From contig NZ_AAVU01000017.1 in NCBI RefSeq assembly GCF_000169095.1, positions 62,001-126,000 of the forward strand: a DNA stretch of 64,000 bases, written 5' to 3'. Made by a program: the position numbers and the translations under genes. Position 1 is the stretch's first letter. Every line of letters begins with the position of its first letter. Below the pieces are notes generated by a model. It did not search any database. It was not told the DNA's origin and worked only from the letters and a program-made list of their open reading frames with translations. Positions 1 through 8,763 of this stretch are shown here, piece by piece. This DNA is from Lyngbya sp. PCC 8106 (GTDB taxonomy: Bacteria; Cyanobacteriota; Cyanobacteriia; Cyanobacteriales; Microcoleaceae).

Positions 1-1307
1 GCCGTGGCTACAGCATCCGGTTCGCCACATTCACGGGCATATTTTTCACCCATAATCCCTTGTAATTCCGGGAATTCATAGACCATTTGTGTGACTAAAT
101 CCGCCTTACAGAGTAAAGCTGACCGTTGAATTTGAGTGTGTTCAGTTGGGCTGACTTGGAGTTGTTGGCTAATCAAATCTGCAACTTGACCGATGCGGTT
201 AACTTTATCTCGAACTGACCCTAATTTTTCCTGAAATGTTACCGTTTCTAAGTTGGGTAAATAAGCTTCTAAGGGTTGCTTTAAATCGGATTTATAGAAA
301 AACTGACCATCGGCTAATCTCGCCCGAATAACTCGCTCATTTCCGGCAGCAATAATATTAGATTTAGCTGGATCTCCATTGGATATTGTGATAAAATAAG
401 ACTTGAGCGGGGATTGAACAGATTTAGCAGTTTCTAACACTGGGAAATAGCGTTGATGTGTAACCATTACGGTTTTAATCACTTCTGGCGGTAAATTCAA
501 AAATTCATCTTCAAATTTCCCTACAACTGCCGTCGGCCATTCAACTAAATTAATCACTTCTGCTAACAATTCGTCAGGAATTTCTGCGTTTCCACCGATG
601 CTTTTAGATGCCGTTTTAATTTCGGCTTCAATTGTTGTTTTACGCTGTTCGGGGTCAACTTCAATAAACCCTTGACGTAGAGAGTCTAAATAATCAGTTG
701 CGGTGGATATTTCTATCGCTTCAGGATGCAAAACTCGATGTCCTTGAGAGATGCGATTACTTTCAACTTTGTCCGAACCACTAACCAAAGTAACAGGTAA
801 AATTTTGTCATCCAACAACACCACTAACCAACGAATAGGTCGAGGAAATTTCAACTCTCCATCTCCCCAACGCATGAACCGTTTTCCTTCTAATTTTGTA
901 ATCCATTGGGGAATTAATTCTGTTAAAATATCAGCCGTTGGACGACCTGCAATTTTCTTTTGAACAAATACAAAATCCCCTTTTTCTGTGGGGCGAATTT
1001 CCAACTCATCAAGTTCAACCCCTTGCTTTTTTGCAAACCCAACTGCTGCTTTTGTGGGTTGATCATTCTTAAAAGCTGCCGATGCAGGTGGGCCTTTGAT
1101 TTCTTCATCACGGTCTGCTTGCTGCTGCGGGAGTCCCCGTATCACCACCGCCAACCGTCGAGGGGTGCCGTAAACATCGATGGACTCCGACTGGAGAAAT
1201 TGTTCCTCTAGCGTGGTCGGAATGAGGCGTCGCCACTGTTGGAGGGCTTGTTCGACAAAGGGGGCGGGAAGTTCTTCAGTACCGACTTCGAGTAAAAAGC
1301 TTGGCAT
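1..1307 (-). CDS. glyS: Glycine--tRNA ligase beta subunit (partial, C-terminus outside window)
   Basis: The reverse strand opens with MPSFLLEVGTEELPAPFVEQ, the typical start of GlyS, from an ATG at 1305-1307, and stays open to the left edge, so about 435 codons are present and the C-terminal part is missing. GlyS pairs with GlyQ in the bacterial alpha2beta2 enzyme that charges tRNA-Gly in the cytoplasm. The region upstream of its start contains a HIP1 octamer and separates it from the divergent urease genes. Identification rests on the N-terminal signature and on the length of uninterrupted reverse-strand coding. glyQ is not in the window. Confidence 0.9.
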   Translation of the reverse strand, partial: MPSFLLEVGTEELPAPFVEQALQQWRRLIPTTLEEQFLQSESIDVYGTPRRLAVVIRGLPQQQADRDEEIKGPPASAAFKNDQPTKAAVGFAKKQGVELDELEIRPTEKGDFVFVQKKIAGRPTADILTELIPQWITKLEGKRFMRWGDGELKFPRPIRWLVVLLDDKILPVTLVSGSDKVESNRISQGHRVLHPEAIEISTATDYLDSLRQGFIEVDPEQRKTTIEAEIKTASKSIGGNAEIPDELLAEVINLVEWPTAVVGKFEDEFLNLPPEVIKTVMVTHQRYFPVLETAKSVQSPLKSYFITISNGDPAKSNIIAAGNERVIRARLADGQFFYKSDLKQPLEAYLPNLETVTFQEKLGSVRDKVNRIGQVADLISQQLQVSPTEHTQIQRSALLCKADLVTQMVYEFPELQGIMGEKYARECGEPDAVAT

Positions 1308-1479
1308 AGGAGCGATCGCAGAGTGGGCAGATTACTAAGTTTAGATTACTTAGGTATACGTTACCATCTTTAGTGGTTATTTATTCAAGCTTTATACCAT
1401 AATTAAATCAAAAGATACAGAGTCAACTCATGAGTCAAACGATTTCGGCTACAAAAATAAACCTAACTTTACCAAATTG

Positions 1480-1932
1480 ATGATTCTTTCTATGATCATT
1501 ATTTTTACTCAATATTTCCAACCAAATACCAACCCTAATATCGATTTTATCATCCCGTTAACAGCCGAACAACGTTATCGCAGTCGTCAAAAAATTGAGT
1601 TGTCATCGAGTCAAAAAGTCTATTTGAATTTACCGCGAGGAACGGTCTTAGAAGATGGATCTTTATTGCAGTCTGAAACTCAAGAATATATTGCTAAAAT
1701 CGTCGCTCAACCTGAACCTGTGATTACCGTCAAAGCGAATACTCAACTAGATTTAATTCGGGCGGCTTATCATCTCGGAAATCGTCATGTTCCTTTAGAA
1801 ATTACCTCAACATATTTAAGATTATCACCGGATTCTGTGTTAGAGTCAATGTTGGTCAAATTGGGCTTAGAAATTCTTGCAGAAGTTGCGCCCTTTTATC
1901 CCGAAAAAGGAGCCTATGGACATCATCATTAG
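1480..1932 (+). CDS. ureE: Urease accessory protein UreE (nickel chaperone)
   Basis: The product is about 150 residues. It shows the UreE layout: an N-terminal beta domain (LNLPRGTVLEDGSLL) and a C-terminal metal-binding domain (DLIRAAYHLGNRHVPLEI). It ends in a short histidine tail (YGHHH) that would bind Ni2+ for delivery to UreG and apo-urease. A TTG lies one codon earlier at 1477; I prefer the ATG at 1480, although no clear ribosome-binding site precedes either. The first 20 residues are unusually hydrophobic for UreE, so the true start could be internal. It is the first gene of the urease locus, 23 nt before ureF and divergent from glyS. Confidence 0.85.
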   Translation: MILSMIIIFTQYFQPNTNPNIDFIIPLTAEQRYRSRQKIELSSSQKVYLNLPRGTVLEDGSLLQSETQEYIAKIVAQPEPVITVKANTQLDLIRAAYHLGNRHVPLEITSTYLRLSPDSVLESMLVKLGLEILAEVAPFYPEKGAYGHHH

Positions 1933-1955
1933 CTTGAATTTAGGAGAATAGTACC

Positions 1956-2654
1956 TTGATTCTCAATCTTTTACAACTCGCGAGTCCAGCTTTACCTTTA
2001 GGCGCTTATAGTTATTCAGAAGGTTTAGAAACTTTAATTGACAATGAAATAATTACCGATGAAAACAGTTTAGAATCTTGGCTAATTCAAGAGATACAAT
2101 ATGGTTCAGTTAAACTAGACACTGCTATTATGCTGAGGGCATATCGATGTTTTGTTGTCGATGAATTAATGGGCTTGACCGACTGGAATCAATGGTTAAG
2201 TGCAGTCCGAGAAAGTTCTGAATTGCGAAAACAAAGCTGGCAAATGGGCAACAGTTTAATGAAGTTATTATTAGAGTTAGAAGGAATTCAAAAGCCTTCT
2301 TCAACTCAATCAGATATTTTCAAACTCGAAACTTGTGCAGCAATTATTGGCAAACCTTGTAATTATGCAATTGCTTTTGGTTTGGGGGCGGGTTATTGGC
2401 AAATGGAACAAAAAAATGCGTTACTTGGATATCTACATAGTTGGGTAACAAACCTGATTAATGCTGGAGTTAAACTCATTCCTATCGGTCAAACACACGG
2501 TCAAAAACTCCTCCTAAAACTTCATCCCGAAATCATCAAAGCCAGCGAAGAAATTTTTATGTTAGAAGATGACGACTTGGTAAGTTGTAGTTGGGGTTTA
2601 GGGCTGGCGAGTATGCAGCATGAAACCCAATATACTCGTTTGTTTAGAAGTTAG
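1956..2654 (+). CDS. ureF: Urease accessory protein UreF
   Basis: The 232-residue protein begins at a TTG with a well-placed TAGGAGA ribosome-binding site at about 1941-1947. The N-terminus (LLQLASPALPLGAYSYSEGLE) is a UreF hallmark, and GAGYWQMEQKNALLGYLHSWVTNLINAGVKLIPIGQT matches its C-terminal helices. UreF joins UreD and UreG in the complex that carboxylates the active-site lysine of urease and inserts nickel. It sits between ureE and ureG on the same strand. The sequence is complete and of normal length. Confidence 0.93.
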   Translation: MILNLLQLASPALPLGAYSYSEGLETLIDNEIITDENSLESWLIQEIQYGSVKLDTAIMLRAYRCFVVDELMGLTDWNQWLSAVRESSELRKQSWQMGNSLMKLLLELEGIQKPSSTQSDIFKLETCAAIIGKPCNYAIAFGLGAGYWQMEQKNALLGYLHSWVTNLINAGVKLIPIGQTHGQKLLLKLHPEIIKASEEIFMLEDDDLVSCSWGLGLASMQHETQYTRLFRS

Positions 2655-2755
2655 TATTGTCGGTTCCAACTGCATGACCCCTAAACCCCCAAATCTGGGG
2701 GCTTAAACTGATATAATTCAGAAAAAATACCCAATAAAATTAGGAAAAACAAACC

Positions 2756-3352
2756 ATGACAGCCTTTAGAATTGGCATAGCAGGGCCAGTGGGTTCAGGG
2801 AAAACTGCCCTTCTTGATGTGTTGTGTAAGTCGATGCGAGATCATTATCAAATTGCCGTTGTTACCAACGATATTTACACCCAAGAAGATGCCCAATTTT
2901 TAGTTCGTTCCCAAGCCTTAGAAACCGACCGAATATTAGGCGTAGAAACAGGCGGTTGTCCTCACACTGCTATTCGAGAAGATGCCTCGATAAACCTCGC
3001 CGCGATAGAAGATTTAGAGTTAAGATTTGAGAATCTTGATATTGTCTTTCTCGAAAGTGGTGGTGATAATTTAGCAGCAACCTTTAGCCCGGAATTAGTT
3101 GATTTGGCGATTTATGTTATTGATGTCGCCGCAGGGGATAAAATACCCCGAAAAGGTGGCCCCGGAATTACTAAATCCGATTTATTGGTGATTAATAAAA
3201 TAGACCTAGCCCCGTTTGTTGGGGCAGATTTAAACATTATGGAACGAGATGCAAAAAAAATGCGAGGGGATAAACCCTTTGTATTTACGAATTTAAAAAC
3301 TCAGCAAGGTTTAGAAGATGTACAGGAGTTTATTCAAAATAATTTGATTTAA
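2756..3352 (+). CDS. ureG: Urease accessory GTPase UreG
   Basis: The 198-residue SIMIBI-class GTPase carries the P-loop GPVGSGKT (residues 10-17), the nickel-binding Cys-Pro-His in VETGGCPHTAIRED, the Walker B-like FLESGGDN, and the guanine-specificity motif NKID. UreG hydrolyses GTP to drive nickel insertion into urease in complex with UreD and UreF. The ATG at 2756 gives the standard N-terminus. The gene ends only about 40 nt before the first tandem-repeat array, which separates it from ureDABC, so the two halves of the locus are probably transcribed independently. Confidence 0.95.
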   Translation: MTAFRIGIAGPVGSGKTALLDVLCKSMRDHYQIAVVTNDIYTQEDAQFLVRSQALETDRILGVETGGCPHTAIREDASINLAAIEDLELRFENLDIVFLESGGDNLAATFSPELVDLAIYVIDVAAGDKIPRKGGPGITKSDLLVINKIDLAPFVGADLNIMERDAKKMRGDKPFVFTNLKTQQGLEDVQEFIQNNLI

Positions 3353-3390
3353 TTTTAATTTATATTTTGAACACTCTGTCGGGTTTATCA

Positions 3391-3933
3391 AACAACTCAA
3401 ACTCATTAAATTATCGGTAGGGTGCATCAAACTTGTTAACTTGATGCAAAAACCAAAAACGTTAATTATTTGATTCATCAAACAACTCAAACCCATTAAT
3501 CTTTCTGTCGGGTGCATCAAACTTGTTAATCTTGTTGGAGAGGGAAAAGCGTTAATTATTTGATTCATCAAACAACTCAAACCCATTAATCTTTCTGTCG
3601 GGTGCATCAAACCTGTTAATCTTGTTGGAGAGGGAAAAGCGTTAATTATTTGATTCATCAAACAACTCAAACCCATTAATCTTTCTGTCGGGTGCATCAA
3701 ACCTGTTAACTTGATGCAAAAACCAAAAACGTTAATTATTTGATTCATCAAACAACTCAAACCCATTAATCTTTCTGTCGGGTGCATCAAACCTGTTAAT
3801 CTTGTTGGAGAGGGAAAAGCGTTAATCATTTGATTCATCAAACAACTCAAACCCATTAATCTTTCTGTCGGGTGCATCAAACCTGTTAATCTTGTTGGAG
3901 AGGGAAAAGCGTTAATTATTTGATGCACCCTAC
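3391..3933. repeat. Tandem array 1: six 90-bp units in a B-A-A-B-A-A pattern
   Basis: The 10-mer aacaactcaa recurs at exactly 90-bp steps (3391, 3481, 3571, 3661, 3751, 3841). Each unit contains gggtgcatcaaac, a variable 20-bp core, then gttaatNatttgattcatc. Two core types occur: A (cttgttggagagggaaaagc) and B (starting cttgatgcaaaa). They are ordered BAABAA, a 270-bp higher-order period. The array is bounded by an inverted pair, gtagggtgcatcaaa at 3417-3431 and tttgatgcaccctac at 3919-3933. The opposite strand happens to be open for about 200 codons because 90 is divisible by three. I treat the array as non-coding. Confidence 0.95.
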
Positions 3934-4062
3934 AACTTCAGTATTTTCACTGAGAAAAAATTTTTTAAAAGTTCCGTATTTCCACTGTAGCTTTTCCAGT
4001 TGGCTTCAGCTTAAGCTGGAATCAAATCTACTCAGGCTGAAGAACGCCAAGGATAAACACTC

Positions 4063-4707
4063 ATGTTGAAGCGACTTATTGTAGGGTTAATTAGCATCAC
4101 ACTTCTATTTCAGAGTTTAGTATTCAGCAGTCCAGTTTATGCGAGTCCAGTTATTACTACTGAAAACTCTCAAGCAGTCTATAAAATCCCCTTTTCAAAC
4201 TCAATAGAATTTTATCAGAAGCTATATGACGCTTTGAAGTCAAACGAACCTATTGTAATTCAAACTGATTTTAAAAGTTATGAAGAGTTTCCAAAAGATT
4301 TAAAAAAGATTGTTAAGGTCGATCCTTCAAATTCATCTATGGGAGTGGTAGGGGCATTATTGCCTGGTGCTGGTGCAGCAGTAATGGGAGGAGGTCTTAC
4401 AGGCGCACTTCCAGGTGCTATTCCTGGATTGGCTGGTAAGTCTAACTTAATTGCATCTGGATGGCTAGATAACAACGCACTAAACTTTATGATATGGACA
4501 GCTATAGGAGCAGGTATCGGAGGTACAGTAGGAACTTTTTTCGGAGGTATTACTGCTCTCCCTGCGGCTGGAATAGGTGCGGGAGTTGGTGCTACGGCTT
4601 CAATAGTATCTCAAGCGTTCAATGACTTATCTCATCGAGTTACCATAGTAGTTACAGTATATGGAACAATAACAGTTATTATTGAGCCAGTATCTTCTGT
4701 TGCCTAA
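4063..4707 (+). CDS. Exported glycine-zipper protein of unknown function, bracketed by repeat arrays
   Basis: The 214-residue protein has a clear signal peptide (LLFQSLVFSSPVYA, likely cleaved before SPV at about residue 29). A hydrophilic segment of about 70 residues follows, then two Gly/Ala-rich hydrophobic stretches (LLPGAGAAVMGGGLTGALPG and IGAGIGGTVGTFFGG) with GxxxG spacing, and a beta-like tail (RVTIVVTVYGTITVIIEP). Such zippers often pack in membranes, so an envelope or membrane-associated role is plausible, but I do not recognise the family. An AAGGA ribosome-binding site lies about 10 nt upstream. It is the only gene between ureG and ureD, has its own terminator-like hairpin, and looks like cargo inserted into the urease locus. 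Confidence 0.75.
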   Translation: MLKRLIVGLISITLLFQSLVFSSPVYASPVITTENSQAVYKIPFSNSIEFYQKLYDALKSNEPIVIQTDFKSYEEFPKDLKKIVKVDPSNSSMGVVGALLPGAGAAVMGGGLTGALPGAIPGLAGKSNLIASGWLDNNALNFMIWTAIGAGIGGTVGTFFGGITALPAAGIGAGVGATASIVSQAFNDLSHRVTIVVTVYGTITVIIEPVSSVA

Positions 4708-4736
4708 ACTTCAATAAATTAGAAATAATATTATAG

Positions 4737-4762
4737 AGGTAGGTTAAAGCTTTAATCTACCT
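4737..4762 (+). terminator. Near-perfect palindromic hairpin after the exported glycine-rich gene
   Basis: The 13-bp half-site AGGTAGGTTAAAG is followed directly by CTTTAATCTACCT, giving a 13-bp stem with one G-U pair. TATTCATTTT follows. The position 30 bp after the stop codon suits a rho-independent terminator for the upstream gene, although the loop is essentially absent and the T-tract is broken. Confidence 0.5.
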
Positions 4763-4787
4763 TATTCATTTTGGGGTTAAAAGATCG

Positions 4788-5397
4788 GTAGGGTGCATCA
4801 AACCTGTTAATCTTGTTGGAGAGGGAAAAGCGTTAATTATTTGATTCATCAAACAACTCAAACCCATTAATCTTTCTGTCGGGTGCATCAAACCTGTTAA
4901 TCTTGTTGGAGAGGGAAAAGCGTTAATCATTTGATTCATCAAACAACTCAAACCCATTAATCTTTCTGTCGGGTGCATCAAACCTGTTAATCTTGTTGGA
5001 GAGGGAAAAGCGTTAATTATTTGATTCATCAAACAACTCAAACCCATTAATCTTTCTGTAGGGTGCATCAAACCTGTTAATCTTGTTGGAGAGGGAAAAG
5101 CGTTAATTATTTGATTCATCAAACAACTCAAACCCATTAATCTTTCTGTAGGGTGCATCAAACCTGTTAATCTTGTTGGAGAGGGAAAAGCGTTAATTAT
5201 TTGATTCATCAAACAACTCAAACCCATTAATCTTTCTGTAGGGTGCATCAAACCTGTTAATCTTGTTGGAGAGGGAAAAGCGTTAATTATTTGATGCACC
5301 CTACGATTGATTTTTTGATGAAAAGATTTGTCGGGTATATCAAACCTGTTAACTTGATGCAAACACCGAAAACGTTGATAATTTGATGCACCCTACT
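4788..5397. repeat. Tandem array 2: six 90-bp type-A units plus a diverged terminal unit
   Basis: The same unit as in array 1 repeats at 90-bp steps, with aaacaactca at 4851, 4941, 5031, 5121 and 5211. All six full units carry the A core. A diverged B-like unit closes the array at about 5328-5397. The inverted ends gtagggtgcatcaaa (4788-4802) and tttgatgcaccctac (5290-5304, repeated near 5382-5396) match those of array 1. Units 2-3 begin gtcggg while the later ones begin gtaggg, which shows local homogenisation. The array ends 24 bp before ureD. Confidence 0.95.
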
Positions 5398-5420
5398 ACT
5401 TATTTAATTTAAGCTTGATA

Positions 5421-6263
5421 ATGGACAATCAAAACTTAACGGGATGGCAAGGAATTCTGCGGTTGAAATACGCCAAAGATAACAATTCAACGAAACTAAT
5501 AGAAACCTATAGCCAAACTCCGCTAAAAATTCAACGTTCTTTTTATCCTGAAGGGAAAGAGATTTGTCATAACGTAATCTTACACACAGGCGGAGGAATT
5601 GTCGGAGGAGATCGGCTGTTACAAGAAATTCATTTACAACCCCAAACCCAAGCCCTAATTACCACCGCATCAGCGAGTAAAATCTATCGCAGTAGTGGAA
5701 AACAAGCCAAACAAACAATTAACATTCAAGTAGATTCAGAGGCTTGTTGTGAATATTTACCTCGAGAAACTATTGTTTTTAATGGGGCAATTTATCGCCA
5801 AGATTTATACGTTGAACTCGCTCAAAATGCCACTTGGTTAGGATGGGAAATAACCCGATTTGGACGCACCGCCAGAGGCGAACAATTTACCGCAGGAGAA
5901 TGGCGATCTTGTACCGAAATCTGGCAAAATGGAAAGCCATTGTGGATAGATCGTCAGTGGCTACCTGCGAATGTAGAAATTCTCACCAGTCCTCACGGTT
6001 TGGCGGGACAAGCGATTGTCGGAACTTTGGCTTGGGTGGGACATTCGGTTTCTGAAGAAATGTTAAAAGAAATTCGACAATTGTGGAATCACTCCGACAC
6101 TTTAGGAGAAGTGGGAGTCACTCAACTTTTATCGGGTTTTTTGTGTCGTTATCGCGGAAATACAACCCAAGAGGTGATAAACTGGTTTACGAATATTTGG
6201 CAATTCATCCGCCAAAACTATCAGGGACGAGTCATTACTCAGCCCAGAGTTTGGAAGATTTAA
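5421..6263 (+). CDS. ureD: Urease accessory protein UreD
   Basis: The roughly 280-residue protein has UreD signatures: the N-terminal GWQGILRLKYA, LHTGGGIVGGDRLLQEI, TTASASKIYRSSGKQAKQ, and EYLPRETIVFNGA. UreD is the scaffold that binds apo-urease and recruits UreF and UreG for nickel insertion. I chose the ATG at 5421; a TTG two codons earlier is possible, and neither has a strong ribosome-binding site. It begins a tight ureDABC set (24 nt to ureA). Its promoter must lie in or just after the repeat array, unless there is read-through from ureG. Confidence 0.93.
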   Translation: MDNQNLTGWQGILRLKYAKDNNSTKLIETYSQTPLKIQRSFYPEGKEICHNVILHTGGGIVGGDRLLQEIHLQPQTQALITTASASKIYRSSGKQAKQTINIQVDSEACCEYLPRETIVFNGAIYRQDLYVELAQNATWLGWEITRFGRTARGEQFTAGEWRSCTEIWQNGKPLWIDRQWLPANVEILTSPHGLAGQAIVGTLAWVGHSVSEEMLKEIRQLWNHSDTLGEVGVTQLLSGFLCRYRGNTTQEVINWFTNIWQFIRQNYQGRVITQPRVWKI

Positions 6264-6287
6264 CTCAAAATAAGGTGTGCAGAAATT

Positions 6288-6590
6288 ATGCAATTAACGC
6301 CTCAAGAAAAAGACAAATTGTTGATTTTCACGGCTGGATTACTGGCTGAAAGACGCAAAGACAAAGGTTTGAAACTTAACTATCCTGAAGCTGTTGCTTA
6401 TCTGTCTGCGGCGATTTTAGAAGGGGCGAGAGAAGGGCGAACTGTTGCCGAATTAATGAGTTATGGTAAAACTTTGTTAACTCGTGATGATGTGATGGAG
6501 GGTATACCGGAAATGGTCGAAGAAGTACAAGTCGAAGCCACTTTTCCAGATGGTACAAAGCTTGTTACGGTTCACAATCCGATTGTTTAA
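6288..6590 (+). CDS. ureA: Urease gamma subunit
   Basis: This 100-residue protein is of standard length. It starts MQLTPQEKDKLLIFTAGLLA and contains RRKDKGLKLNYPEAVAYLSAAILEGAREGRTVAELM, the conserved gamma-subunit core. It assembles with UreB and UreC into the nickel enzyme that hydrolyses urea to ammonia and carbamate in the cytoplasm. It lies 24 nt after ureD and 39 nt before ureB in one transcriptional direction. Nothing unusual is seen. Confidence 0.96.
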   Translation: MQLTPQEKDKLLIFTAGLLAERRKDKGLKLNYPEAVAYLSAAILEGAREGRTVAELMSYGKTLLTRDDVMEGIPEMVEEVQVEATFPDGTKLVTVHNPIV

Positions 6591-6629
6591 AATAGTAATA
6601 TTATCCCCATATTCTTAGAGAAAATATTT

Positions 6630-6935
6630 ATGATTCCCGGCGAAATTTTTGTAAAAGAAGGCGAAATTGAACTAAATTTGGGTCGAACTACCCGAAAAAT
6701 AAAAGTGTCGAATACAGGAGATCGTCCCATTCAAGTCGGTTCTCATTTTCATTTCTATGAGGTGAACACCGCCCTAGAATTTGAACGAGAAGAAACCAAA
6801 GGAATGCGACTCAATATTCCCGCCGGAACAGCCGTTCGGTTTGAACCCGGAGATGAACGAGAAATTGAGTTAGTTTCTCTAGCCGGAAGTCGTCAGGTTT
6901 ATGGCTTGAACGCTAAAATAAACGGTCAACTTTGA
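6630..6935 (+). CDS. ureB: Urease beta subunit
   Basis: This 101-residue protein begins MIPGEIFVKEGEIELN and carries GDRPIQVGSHFHFYEVN and GMRLNIPAGTAVRFEPGDE, the diagnostic beta-subunit motifs. It is a structural subunit of the UreABC trimer and is not itself catalytic. It sits between ureA and ureC on the same strand with short gaps, so co-transcription is expected. Length and sequence are normal for the family. Confidence 0.96.
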   Translation: MIPGEIFVKEGEIELNLGRTTRKIKVSNTGDRPIQVGSHFHFYEVNTALEFEREETKGMRLNIPAGTAVRFEPGDEREIELVSLAGSRQVYGLNAKINGQL

Positions 6936-6992
6936 GATTTATTTTCATCTAAAATCGCTATACTTTACAATTATAAATTGGGGAATTTTGTT

Positions 6993-8711
6993 ATGAGTTA
7001 TCGAATGGATCGTCGCGCCTACGCAGAAACATTTGGCCCAACTGTTGGCGATCGCATTCGCCTCGCCGATACCGAATTAATCATCGAAGTCGAAGAAGAT
7101 TATACAACCTACGGCGATGAAGTCAAATTTGGGGGCGGAAAAGTTATCCGAGATGGCATGGGACAGTCTCCGATTTCTCGCGAAGAAGGCGCTGTTGATC
7201 TAGTCATTACCAATGCTTTAATTTTAGATTATTGGGGCATTGTTAAAGCCGATATTGGCATCAAAGACGGCAAAATTTTTAAAATAGGAAAAGCGGGAAA
7301 TCCCTATATTCAAGACAACGTTAATATTATTATTGGCCCGGCTACCGAAGCCATTGCAGGCGAAGGAATGATCCTCACCGCAGGCGGAATTGATAGCCAT
7401 ATTCACTTTATTTGTCCTCAACAAATCGAAACCGCAATTGCATCAGGAATTACCACCATGATCGGGGGTGGAACTGGCCCGGCAACCGGAACAAATGCCA
7501 CCACTTGTACACCGGGTTCCTGGAATATTCATCGAATGTTGCAAGCGGCAGATGCTTTCCCCATCAATTTAGGGTTTTTAGGAAAGGGAAATAGTGCCAA
7601 ACCGGAAGGATTAATTGAACAAATTGTTGCGGGTGCTTTGGGCTTAAAATTACACGAAGATTGGGGAACAACTCCGGCTGCAATTGATACCTGTTTAAAT
7701 GTTGCCGATCAATATGATGTTCAAGTTGCTATTCATACCGATACATTAAACGAAGCCGGATTTGTTGAAGCCACGATTTCTGCTTTTAAAAATCGCGTTA
7801 TTCATACTTATCATACCGAAGGCGCAGGCGGTGGACACGCCCCCGATATTATCAAAGTTTGTGGTCAACAAAATGTCTTACCCTCCTCCACAAACCCCAC
7901 TCGTCCTTACACCGTTAACACCCTAGAAGAACATCTAGATATGTTGATGGTTTGTCATCATCTTGATCGAAATATTCCCGAAGATGTTGCTTTTGCAGAG
8001 TCGAGAATTCGCCGCGAAACCATTGCCGCAGAAGATATTTTACACGATTTAGGTGCTTTTAGTATGATTGCTTCTGACTCTCAAGCGATGGGACGAGTGG
8101 GAGAAACAATTATTAGAACTTGGCAAACCGCCCATAAAATGAAAGTACAACGAGGGTTACTTTGTTCGCCTGAAAATACTCAAGAAAACCATGATAATTT
8201 CCGGGCAAAACGTTATATTGCTAAGTATACAATTAATCCCGCAATTACTCATGGAATTTCCGATTATGTGGGTTCAGTTGAAGAAGGAAAATTAGCAGAT
8301 TTATGTTTATGGAAACCTGCTTTTTTTGGCGTTAAACCGGAAATGGTAATCAAAGGCGGATTCATTGCTTGGTCACAAATGGGCGATGCAAATGCTAGTA
8401 TTCCCACACCTCAACCTGTTCATATGCGCCCGATGTTTGGCAGTTTTGGCGGGGCGATGACTGCTACTTCTTTTACCTTTGTTTCTCAGGCGGCTGTAGA
8501 AGCAGGAATTCGTGAAAAAATTGGTTTACAAAAACCTACAGTTGCAGTTACAAATACCCGCAATTTAAGTAAAGCAGATATGAAACTCAATGATGCGTTA
8601 CCCCAGATGGAAGTTGATCCCGAAACCTACGAAGTTCGCGCAGATGGTGAACTTTTAATCTGTGAACCTGCGGAAAGTTTACCCATGGCACAACGTTATT
8701 TTCTGTTTTAA
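6993..8711 (+). CDS. ureC: Urease alpha (catalytic) subunit
   Basis: The 572-residue catalytic subunit starts at the ATG of MSYRMDRRAYAETFGPTVGD, with a GGGGAA ribosome-binding site upstream; a TTG at 6978 is a less likely start. All metal ligands are present at offset +2 from the Klebsiella numbering: His136 and His138 (DSHIHF), carbamylated Lys219 (GLKLHEDWG), His248 (AIHTD), His274 (YHTEG) and Asp362 (ASDSQ). The flap Cys321 and catalytic His322 (VCHHLD) are also there. The enzyme hydrolyses urea using a di-nickel centre. It closes the locus, and the enzyme looks fully functional despite the upstream insertion. Confidence 0.97.
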   Translation: MSYRMDRRAYAETFGPTVGDRIRLADTELIIEVEEDYTTYGDEVKFGGGKVIRDGMGQSPISREEGAVDLVITNALILDYWGIVKADIGIKDGKIFKIGKAGNPYIQDNVNIIIGPATEAIAGEGMILTAGGIDSHIHFICPQQIETAIASGITTMIGGGTGPATGTNATTCTPGSWNIHRMLQAADAFPINLGFLGKGNSAKPEGLIEQIVAGALGLKLHEDWGTTPAAIDTCLNVADQYDVQVAIHTDTLNEAGFVEATISAFKNRVIHTYHTEGAGGGHAPDIIKVCGQQNVLPSSTNPTRPYTVNTLEEHLDMLMVCHHLDRNIPEDVAFAESRIRRETIAAEDILHDLGAFSMIASDSQAMGRVGETIIRTWQTAHKMKVQRGLLCSPENTQENHDNFRAKRYIAKYTINPAITHGISDYVGSVEEGKLADLCLWKPAFFGVKPEMVIKGGFIAWSQMGDANASIPTPQPVHMRPMFGSFGGAMTATSFTFVSQAAVEAGIREKIGLQKPTVAVTNTRNLSKADMKLNDALPQMEVDPETYEVRADGELLICEPAESLPMAQRYFLF

Positions 8712-8763
8712 CAACACTTGTTTTCTAAACAAATCTAGCGCTTTTCTATCCTCTGTTCCCTAA

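Noticed and set aside
3311..3928. A 205-codon open frame on the reverse strand with 30-residue repeats (MNQIINAFPSPTRLTGLMHP...)
   Set aside because: It is a by-product of a 90-bp tandem repeat (divisible by three) without stops in one frame, runs into the 3' end of ureG antisense, has no ribosome-binding site, and its ends coincide with the repeat boundaries.
4766..5362. A 198-codon reverse-strand frame with the same 30-residue repeats
   Set aside because: Same explanation as for array 1. The frame simply tracks the tandem units and lacks independent coding evidence.
3391..5397. CRISPR arrays
   Set aside because: Units are 90 bp and directly adjacent, with nearly identical sequence throughout. 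There are no unique spacers and no cas genes in the window.
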